Below are positions 6,023 through 12,117 of a stretch of 12,117 nt of DNA, one piece after another. The position numbers and the translations under genes were made by a program. The stretch's first letter is position 1; every line of letters starts with the position of its first letter. The stretch lies in the NCBI GenBank assembly GCA_019241495.1, contig JAFAWZ010000311.1, positions 1-12,117 of the forward strand, given 5' to 3'. Below the pieces are notes generated by a model. That model had not been told where the DNA came from, made no database searches, and saw only the letters and a list, made by a program, of their open reading frames with translations. The DNA is from Acidimicrobiales bacterium. Its GTDB lineage: Bacteria > Actinomycetota > Acidimicrobiia > Acidimicrobiales > Palsa-688.

Positions 6023-9000
6023 TGACCTTCGCGGCCAACACCCCTAGCCCCGGCTCCTGCTCGACGACTCCGGCCAACACGATCCTGGGCTATTCGGGGA
6101 CCAGCCCGCTGGTGGGCACTGTGCCGGCCGGTTACAGCCTCGACTACAACAACGCGTCGCTTTCCACCGCGGCGCCGGTGGTGAACGACGGGGCCATCAA
6201 TCTGCGTAACTCGGCGCAGCTGAGCATCGGTGTCGTGGCCGGGAACACTTTCACCAACAACGGCACCTTCACCAACAGCGCGGGCGGGGGTGTGATCAAC
6301 GGCGACCCGTTCATCAACACGCCCACTGGCAGCTTCACTGTCACCGGCGGCCTGACTGTGGGTAATGGGTCGGTGACCAATATCACGAACAACGGGGCGT
6401 TCACGGTGGCTGCTACTGGGACTGTCACCTACGACAACGGCGTGTTCACTAATGGTGGGACCCTGACCGATTTGAACTCCACGGTCGCGTCGATCGGCCT
6501 GGCCCAGGGTCTGACGATCACGGGCGGCACCATCTGCGGGACGCCCCCGGCGTTGCGGACCACCACATTGACCTTCGCGGCCAACCCGCCGCCCGGACCG
6601 GACTGCCCAGGCGGGACGACCCAGGACGAGATCCTCGGCTATAGCGGCACAAGCCCGCTCGTCGGGGACATCCCAGCCGGCTACACCCTCGACTACAACA
6701 ACGCCTCCCTCTCCACGACCGCCGCGGTGTCCAACTACGGGACGCTGGTGCTCACCAACTCCGCCCAGCTGTCCATGTCCGGCACCGGAGCGGTGACCAA
6801 CCACGGCACGGTCGACGTGCCCGCCGGCAGCGGGGTCCTGAACGGTCTCACCTTCACCAACGCGGCGGGAAGCGCGTTCACCATCGAAGGCACCCTCACC
6901 GTCGGCAACGGAGCGGTCACCGACTTCGTCAACGACGGCACCGTCGGGATCGCGGCGGGCGCGCAGTTCATCCACGACAACGGCATCTTCACCAACCAGC
7001 CCGACGGCACCATGGCCTTCGGCATCACCGGCGACAACACCTCCACCTCCCACTACGGGGTCTACTCCACCGGCCACCCGATCTCCCTAGGCGGGACCGT
7101 CGACCCGGTCTTCGGGAACGGCTATATCCCCCCGGCCGGCACCGAGTACTTCGTCGTCACCGGCGGGCACAGCGGCAACTTCTCCGCCTTCCTGCACAAC
7201 TCCAGCGACGACATCACCAACTCCAAGCAGACCGGCGTCGGCCTGGTCGGCGGGGCACCGGCGGAAGCAAGCACCGTCGCCGTCACGAGCAGCGCAGCCA
7301 CCGCCGTTTACGGCCAGCCGGTCAGCCTCACCGCCACCGTGACCCCCTCGGCCGGCGGCACCCCGACCGGCACCGTCAGCTTCTACTCCAACGGCGTCCT
7401 CCTCGGCTCCCAGCCCGTTACCACCTCGGCCGGCGTGACCAGCGCCTCCATCCAGCTGTCGAGCCTGCGGGTCGGCACCGACAACATCACTGCCACCTAC
7501 AACGGTGACGTCAGCTTCGACGCCAGCACCTCCTCGCCGTTCACCCAGACGGTCAACCAGGACACGGTCAGCACCTCCGTCGCCCCGAGCCCCACCAGCC
7601 CCGTTCCCGGCCAAGCCGACACCCTCACCGTGACCGTCACCGCCGCCAGCCCCGGCGCCGGCACCCCCACCGGTGACGTGAGCCTGTCCGACGGCTCCAC
7701 CCCCATTCCCGGCTGCCAGAACCTCGTCATGGGACCGACCGGACCGTCGAGCGTCACCTGCACCGTGACCTACCAGACGGTCGCAAACCACACCATCAAC
7801 GTCACCTACAGCGGCGACACCGACTTCGGGGCCGGCACCGGCAGCGGCGCCCTCAACGTGTCGCCCGCCCAGACCACCACCGCTCTGTCCAGCTCGGCCA
7901 ACCCGGGACCGATCGGCGCCCCGGTCACCTACACCGCCGCGGTGACGGTCAACGCCCCCGGGACCGGCACCCCGACCGGGTCGGTGTCGTTCAGCGACAA
8001 CGGCACCCCCGTGAGCGGGTGCCAAGCCCTGGCTCTCCCGAGCACCGCCCCCTTCGCGGTGCAGTGCGCCGAGACCTACCCGGCCAACTCCGGCCATAGC
8101 ATCGTCGCCTCCTACTCCGGCGACACCAACTACGCGGCCAGCAGCGGATCTCTCTCGGAGACCCTCCAGCAGATCGGCACCACCACTAGCGTCGGCGCCT
8201 CCGCCCCGACGGTCACATACGGCCAGCCGGTGACATTCACCGCCACCATCACCCCGGCCAGCTCGGCCGCCTCGGTCGACCCGACCGGGACGGTCACCTT
8301 CGTCGACAACGCCTCCACGACCATCGGCAGCGGGACGGTGTCCACGACCGGTGGGGTGACCACGGCCACCCTGACCCTGTCCGGCCTGGCCGCCGGCCCC
8401 CACTCGGTCCTGGCCGCCTACGGAGGAGACACCACCTTCACCGGCAGCACCTCCCCGACCCCCGCCGCCGTGACGGTCAACCAGGCCTCGACGTCGGTGA
8501 GCGTGTCGAACGGCACCGACCCCTCGCTGTTCGGCGAGCCGGTCACCCTTACCGCCACCGTCAACCCGACCTCGGGCGCCAACCCGACGGGCACAGTGAC
8601 CTTCTTCGACAACGCCAACCCGATAGGAACCCAGCCGGTCTCAGGAGGGCAGGCCCAGCTCACCACCGCCGGCCTGGCTGTCGGAGACCATCCGATCACC
8701 GCCACCTACAGCGGGGACTCGAACTTCGCTGGCAGCACCACCACCGCGACGTTCACCCAGACCGTCAACCCGGCCGCCACCACGGCCTCGCTCCTCAGCT
8801 CCTCCAACCCGGGAACGGCCGGCCAGCAGGTCACCTACACCGCCACGGTGACCGTCAACGCCCCCGGCTCGGGCACGCCCACCGGGACGATCGGCTTCAC
8901 CGACGGCGGGAACCCGGTCACCGGCTGCCAAGGGCTCACCGTGCCGGCCAGCCCGCCCCTCTCCGTCCAGTGCAACCAGACCTATACCGGGACGGCCAGC

Positions 9001-12000
9001 CACCAGATCGCGGCGACCTTCACCCCAGGCGACGGTAACTTCACCGGCTCGAGCGCCAATCTCACCGAGTCGCTCAACACCGCCGGCACGACCACCTCGG
9101 TCTCCTCCCCGGCGCCGACATCCACCTACGGCCAAGCCGTGACCTTCACCGCCACCATCACCCCTGGCAGCGGCGGATCGGGCAACCCGACCGGCACGGT
9201 CACCTTCTTCGACAATACGACCACGGCCATCGGCTCGGGCAGCGTGTCCACCACAGCCGGCGTCACCACCGCTACCCTCACCATCTCGACCCTGCCCGCC
9301 GGCATCCACTCGATCACCGCCACCTACAACGGTGACCGCAACTTCGCGGGCAGCACTTCGGGCAACTCGGCGGCGCTGAGCGTGTCCGCCGCAGCCACAA
9401 CGCTCGCTCTCGCCAGCTCCGCCAACCCGGGCACGGTCGGCCAGGCCGTCGTCTACACCGCGACTGTTACGGTCTCAACGCCCGGCGGGGGGACGCCGAC
9501 GGGGACGGTCGGCTTCACCGACGGCGGCAACCCGATCACCGGCTGCACCGCTGTCAGCTTGTCCGGCGCCACCCCCTACACGGCGCAGTGCCCGCAGACC
9601 TACGGCACCACGGCCGGCCACTCGATCATCGCCACCTACACGCCGGGCACGGCCAACTACACCGCCAGCCAGAGCAACACGGTCAACGAGACCTTCAACC
9701 TGGTCGCCACCACCACCACGATGCTGATCCCGGCCTCCGCCGGGCCCCCTCCGCCCCCGCCGATCGTGTCCGGCCAAAACGTCACACTCACCGCGTCGGT
9801 CACTCCGGCGGCCGGAGCCGCTGACCACCCGAGCGGGACCGTGACGTTCTACGACAACGGCACGACCGTCGTTGGCACCGGCACCCTAACCACCAGCAAC
9901 ACCGGCTTCACCCAGGCCACGTTCAGCACCACGACCCTGGCCGTCGGCCCTCACGTCATCACCGCTTCCTACGGCGGCGACACCGAGTTCCAGGGCAGCA
10001 CCTCGGCCAACTCCTGGTCGTTCACCGTGACCCCAGCGTCGACCGGGACGACCACGACAGTCGGCAGCCAGCTCAACCCGTCGACGGTCAGCCAGTCGTT
10101 CAACCTGAAAGCAACCATCACCGGGGGCACTGCCGCCCCGACCGGCACGGTCACCTTCACCGACGGGCCGACCACACTCGGCTCCGCACCCCTCGTCACC
10201 CAGGCCGGCGTGACCAGCGCCTTCCTCTACGTCAGCCAGTACGCATCCGTGCACGCCATCGGCAGCCACACCATCACCGCCACCTACAACGGCGACGCCA
10301 GCCACAACACCAGCTCCGGAACGTTCGTCCAAGTCGTCGCCCCGCCGATCTTCGAGGACCTCAACCTCGGCACCGACCTAGCCGTCATCAACTCGGCGAC
10401 CAACGCCGTCGCCAACGTGTTCTTCACCGGATCCAACAACTGCGGCTGCAACGGCCACGAATACCTGGCCATCAGCCCTGACGGCAGCCGGGCCTACCAG
10501 CTCAGCCCCGGCACCTCCACCAGCACCGTGCACATCATCAACACAGCCAACGGCCAGTCCCTCGGCACCGTGACCATCAACGGGTGGGGTGACGACATCG
10601 TCATGGCCCCCAACGGCCAGAACCTCTACGTCGGCTACGGAGCCTTCGGCACCTTCGCCCCGACCCTCGCCGTGATCAGCACCGCCACCCAGACCGTCGC
10701 CGCCACTGCCACGATCAGCGGTGGCCCCTACTCGGGGATGGCGGCCATCGCCATCAACCCGGCCGGCACTGAAATATTCGCCGCCCTGCAAGGCGGCGGC
10801 GTATCAGTGGTCAACCTGGCCACCCTGCACACCGTGGCCAACATTGCCCTCCCGGGCGCATCCGCGCTCGCGGTCAACCCGAACGGCAGCGCCGTCTACG
10901 CCACCAACGGCGAGCTGAGCGGCCCCGCCGGCAGCCGGACGCTGAGTGCGATCAGCACCGCCACCAACTCCATCACCCGCACGTTCGGCGGGCTCACCGG
11001 CCCGGTGGAGCTGACCGTCAACCCGGCCGGCACGTTCGCCTACGTAGGCCAGAACGGGGTGTTCTTCTCAGGCGGCTCGGGCGGCTCTGGGTCCCTTGGC
11101 CCCTCCGTGGTGGCGGTCAACCTGTCCACCGGGACCGAGACCAGCCTGGCGTTGCCCAGCGGCGGCCCGGCCGACCTGGCCGTCAGCGCGGACGGGTCCA
11201 AGCTCTATGTCACCTACAACAGCCTTACCAACAACGACGCCGTCTACGTGATCAACCCGGCGTCGATGACAATCCAGACCAGCTTCTCTCCGGGCGGCGC
11301 CTTCGCCGTCGACGACACCATCCGACCTTTCGCCCCGCCCTCGGGCAGCGGAGGGCCCCCACCGGCGCTGGTTCTAACAACGAGCGGCCTGCCGGCCGCC
11401 ACCCAAGGCGTGTACTACACGACCACCCTGGCGGCGAGCGGCGGCGTGGCGCCCTACTCGTTCGGGTCCAACGGGCCGCTCCCGGCAGGCCTGACGCTGA
11501 GCCCGAGCGGCGTGCTTTCAGGTACGCCGACTACGCCCGGCCCCTACACGCTCGCCGTCAACGTCACCGACTCGAACTTCCCAGCCGCGTTCACTGCCAA
11601 AACCCTGAGCCTGACCGTGAACGCCGGCTCGACCGCCCCGCCGCCCTGCGGAGGCGGGAGCGGCACCGGAGCCCCCGGCATCGGGCAGGCCACGAACTGC
11701 TCCAGCGGCTCCAACTCCACGCCGGGCGGTTCCGCCAGCGCGGCCAGCCACAGCAACAAGGGGACGGTGTCGGTCACCGCCCATGGCACCGGCAGTGTGA
11801 CCGTCGGCCAGTACGGCGCCGAGCCGTCCAGCGGCCTACCGTTCCGCGGGGCCGGCAACGGGTTCGACGTCGCCCTCTCCAGCGCCAACACATTCACCTC
11901 GGTCACCGTCACCGACTGCGCCCTGGCCGGGGCCACCACCCTGTGGTGGTACAACCCCGGCGTCGGCTGGCAAGCCGTGTCACCCCAGCACTACACCCAC

Positions 12001-12117
12001 TCGAACCCGCCGTGCATCACCTTCACCCTGAGCGCCACCAGCAGCCCCACCCTGACGGCGCTCAACGGCACGAACTTCTTCGGCGCTCTCCCCCCTGAAA
12101 ACCTGTCCGTAACCCTC
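6001..12117 (+). CDS. Giant modular Ig-like/beta-propeller surface protein, incomplete at both ends
   Basis: One frame is open from a stop at 5725-5727 to the window edge; from the GTG at 6001 it gives 2039 codons with no stop. Modules in residues from that GTG: two beta-strand repeat units, about 1-420; ten bacterial Ig-like domains, about 423-1450; a YVTN/YncE-like beta-propeller, 1451-1780; a putative-Ig domain, 1781-1878; a Gly/Ser/Pro linker; and a C-terminal beta-rich domain with two Cys, about 1921-2035. It is Thr/Gly/Ala/Ser/Asn-rich, nearly free of Lys, and strongly G/C-ending, as in large secreted actinobacterial or environmental proteins. Such architectures usually act as adhesins, surface stalks or wall-associated fibres. 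No signal peptide, sortase motif or membrane anchor is visible, so the true N-terminus probably lies elsewhere (see the junction near 6003) and the C-terminus beyond 12117. The modular identity is clear; the role is inferred. Confidence 0.88.
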   Translation, partial: MALRTTTLTFAANTPSPGSCSTTPANTILGYSGTSPLVGTVPAGYSLDYNNASLSTAAPVVNDGAINLRNSAQLSIGVVAGNTFTNNGTFTNSAGGGVINGDPFINTPTGSFTVTGGLTVGNGSVTNITNNGAFTVAATGTVTYDNGVFTNGGTLTDLNSTVASIGLAQGLTITGGTICGTPPALRTTTLTFAANPPPGPDCPGGTTQDEILGYSGTSPLVGDIPAGYTLDYNNASLSTTAAVSNYGTLVLTNSAQLSMSGTGAVTNHGTVDVPAGSGVLNGLTFTNAAGSAFTIEGTLTVGNGAVTDFVNDGTVGIAAGAQFIHDNGIFTNQPDGTMAFGITGDNTSTSHYGVYSTGHPISLGGTVDPVFGNGYIPPAGTEYFVVTGGHSGNFSAFLHNSSDDITNSKQTGVGLVGGAPAEASTVAVTSSAATAVYGQPVSLTATVTPSAGGTPTGTVSFYSNGVLLGSQPVTTSAGVTSASIQLSSLRVGTDNITATYNGDVSFDASTSSPFTQTVNQDTVSTSVAPSPTSPVPGQADTLTVTVTAASPGAGTPTGDVSLSDGSTPIPGCQNLVMGPTGPSSVTCTVTYQTVANHTINVTYSGDTDFGAGTGSGALNVSPAQTTTALSSSANPGPIGAPVTYTAAVTVNAPGTGTPTGSVSFSDNGTPVSGCQALALPSTAPFAVQCAETYPANSGHSIVASYSGDTNYAASSGSLSETLQQIGTTTSVGASAPTVTYGQPVTFTATITPASSAASVDPTGTVTFVDNASTTIGSGTVSTTGGVTTATLTLSGLAAGPHSVLAAYGGDTTFTGSTSPTPAAVTVNQASTSVSVSNGTDPSLFGEPVTLTATVNPTSGANPTGTVTFFDNANPIGTQPVSGGQAQLTTAGLAVGDHPITATYSGDSNFAGSTTTATFTQTVNPAATTASLLSSSNPGTAGQQVTYTATVTVNAPGSGTPTGTIGFTDGGNPVTGCQGLTVPASPPLSVQCNQTYTGTASHQIAATFTPGDGNFTGSSANLTESLNTAGTTTSVSSPAPTSTYGQAVTFTATITPGSGGSGNPTGTVTFFDNTTTAIGSGSVSTTAGVTTATLTISTLPAGIHSITATYNGDRNFAGSTSGNSAALSVSAAATTLALASSANPGTVGQAVVYTATVTVSTPGGGTPTGTVGFTDGGNPITGCTAVSLSGATPYTAQCPQTYGTTAGHSIIATYTPGTANYTASQSNTVNETFNLVATTTTMLIPASAGPPPPPPIVSGQNVTLTASVTPAAGAADHPSGTVTFYDNGTTVVGTGTLTTSNTGFTQATFSTTTLAVGPHVITASYGGDTEFQGSTSANSWSFTVTPASTGTTTTVGSQLNPSTVSQSFNLKATITGGTAAPTGTVTFTDGPTTLGSAPLVTQAGVTSAFLYVSQYASVHAIGSHTITATYNGDASHNTSSGTFVQVVAPPIFEDLNLGTDLAVINSATNAVANVFFTGSNNCGCNGHEYLAISPDGSRAYQLSPGTSTSTVHIINTANGQSLGTVTINGWGDDIVMAPNGQNLYVGYGAFGTFAPTLAVISTATQTVAATATISGGPYSGMAAIAINPAGTEIFAALQGGGVSVVNLATLHTVANIALPGASALAVNPNGSAVYATNGELSGPAGSRTLSAISTATNSITRTFGGLTGPVELTVNPAGTFAYVGQNGVFFSGGSGGSGSLGPSVVAVNLSTGTETSLALPSGGPADLAVSADGSKLYVTYNSLTNNDAVYVINPASMTIQTSFSPGGAFAVDDTIRPFAPPSGSGGPPPALVLTTSGLPAATQGVYYTTTLAASGGVAPYSFGSNGPLPAGLTLSPSGVLSGTPTTPGPYTLAVNVTDSNFPAAFTAKTLSLTVNAGSTAPPPCGGGSGTGAPGIGQATNCSSGSNSTPGGSASAASHSNKGTVSVTAHGTGSVTVGQYGAEPSSGLPFRGAGNGFDVALSSANTFTSVTVTDCALAGATTLWWYNPGVGWQAVSPQHYTHSNPPCITFTLSATSSPTLTALNGTNFFGALPPENLSVTL
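6003..6585 (+). repeat. 37-bp perfect direct repeat (6003-6039 and 6549-6585)
   Basis: The first 37 bases of each 182-codon unit are identical, coding for ALRTTTLTFAAN, while the sequence after them differs at many synonymous positions. The first copy begins at the boundary with the coupling-ATPase sequence. Confidence 0.9.
6003..7020 (+). repeat. Two diverged copies of an approximately 182-residue beta-strand repeat
   Basis: Unit 1 (6003-6548, exactly 182 codons) and unit 2 (from 6549) share ALRTTTLTFAAN, ILGYSGTSPLVG, PAGY(S/T)LDYNNASLST, TNSAQLS or NSAQLS, LTVGNG, and DNG(V/I)FTN in the same order. The short N-G-T/F-T-N repeats resemble right-handed beta-helix or filament-type passenger sequence. 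Unit 2 continues into GTVDPVFGNGYIPPAGTEYFVVTGGHSGNFSAF, a typical end cap before a domain change. Unit 1 uses many more T-ending codons than unit 2. Confidence 0.8.
7267..10350 (+). repeat. Array of ten bacterial Ig-like domains of two alternating subtypes
   Basis: Domain starts are near 7267, 7561, 7870, 8176, 8485, 8773, 9082, 9394, 9703 and 10039, each about 96-112 residues. All share the Ig group-3 pattern: TTT(S/A)-strand, YGQPV or PGxxGxxV, (T/L)(Y/L)TA(T/A)VT, PTGTVTF.D, then ATY.GD..F..S. Subtype A (domains 1, 4, 5, 7, 9, 10) has no Cys. Subtype B (2, 3, 6, 8) has a Cys pair with exactly 14 residues between, probably an intradomain disulfide, which fits an extracellular location. Domains 3-4 and 6-7 match as B-A pairs. 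Domain 9 has a Pro-rich insertion before its second strand. The array probably forms a rigid stalk. Confidence 0.88.
10351..11340 (+). other. Domain: YVTN/YncE-like beta-propeller within the giant protein
   Basis: About 330 residues with six recurrences of a (P/A)xGxxxY/F turn: PDGSRAY, PNGQNLY, PAGTEIF, PNGSAVY, PAGTFAY and ADGSKLY, spaced about 40-55 residues. Each is linked to strands such as LAVIST, VSVVNLAT, VVAVNLSTG and VYVINPAS. This is the 40-residue YVTN-type blade pattern of surface-layer and YncE-like propellers. The first blade holds a C-G-C motif (NNCGCNGHE). It is probably a ligand- or protein-binding head on the Ig stalk (inference). Confidence 0.8.
11341..11634 (+). other. 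Domain: putative-Ig (He_PIG-like) module within the giant protein
   Basis: About 98 residues with the classic order LPAATQGVYYTTTLAASGG, APYSF, LPAGLTLSPSGVLSGTPTTPG and YTLAVNVTDS. These match the cadherin/PIG-like 'putative Ig' family common in large bacterial surface proteins. It is followed by a Gly/Ser/Pro/Asn-rich linker (about 11635-11760). Confidence 0.8.
11761..12117 (+). other. Domain: C-terminal beta-rich domain with two cysteines, cut by the window end
   Basis: Residues from GTVSVTAHGTGSVTVGQYG through FDVALSSANTFTSVTVTDC, TTLWWYNPGVGWQAVSPQHY, PPCITFTL and SPTLTALNGTNFFGA form a unit I have seen near the ends of large multidomain secreted proteins, though I cannot name a family. 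Two Cys (in VTDC and PPC) may form a disulfide. The frame still runs at 12117, so an anchor or more domains may follow. Confidence 0.6.

Noticed and set aside
5836..7077. A 413-codon minus-strand open frame spanning the 6003 junction
   Set aside because: It crosses two clearly coding regions on different strands out of frame and has low-complexity Gly/Val/Arg composition; a shadow frame.
7087..8403. A 438-codon open frame on the minus strand, and others at 8641-9309, 9475-9828 and 9886-10332
   Set aside because: They are antisense to the Ig repeats, almost purely Gly/Arg/Ala/Val, and arise because G/C-ending codons on the plus strand leave few stops in the opposite frames.

Overview
The window is GC-rich DNA with strongly G/C-ending codons. 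Its gene families are typical of high-GC Gram-positive bacteria: an actinobacterial-type VirD4/TraG-like coupling ATPase, a replication-relaxation family protein, and an SLT+NlpC/P60 wall hydrolase. The best guess is Actinomycetota, probably from an environmental or metagenomic assembly. No rRNA, tRNA, CRISPR array or insertion sequence was recognised.

Left half (1-6002, all genes on the minus strand). Reading 5' to 3' along that strand, the order is: a conjugative coupling ATPase that lacks its N-terminus and carries a -1 frameshift; a possible 47-codon bridging ORF; a replication-relaxation protein; a membrane-anchored peptidoglycan hydrolase; an unrecognised 434-residue protein; and a DUF4268 protein with a PD-(D/E)XK-like N-terminal part. 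The first genes are linked by ATGA-type and 8-base stop/start overlaps and look like one operon. This is most simply part of an integrative conjugative element or plasmid. The ATPase would energise DNA transfer, the hydrolase would open the wall, and the replication-relaxation protein would act on plasmid or element DNA. The last two genes are backbone of unknown role or cargo.

Right half (about 6003-12117, plus strand). One reading frame stays open to the window edge: 2039 codons from the GTG at 6001, with no stop. It encodes a giant modular, presumably extracellular protein. In order it has two copies of an approximately 182-residue beta-strand repeat, ten bacterial Ig-like domains of two subtypes, a six-motif YVTN/YncE-like beta-propeller, a putative-Ig (He_PIG-like) domain, a Gly/Ser linker, and a C-terminal beta-rich domain with two cysteines. 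No signal peptide or anchor is inside the window, so both ends are probably missing.

The point of greatest interest is the boundary near 6003. Two unrelated genes meet there head to head with no spacer, and both appear to lack their N-termini. The first repeat unit right of the boundary also has different codon use from the rest of the giant gene, and a 37-base perfect repeat marks both of its edges. This suggests recent recombination or a chimeric assembly. I did not find convincing evidence of an entirely new system. The most original candidate is an RBS-sequestering hairpin crossed by the small ORF upstream of the replication-relaxation gene.
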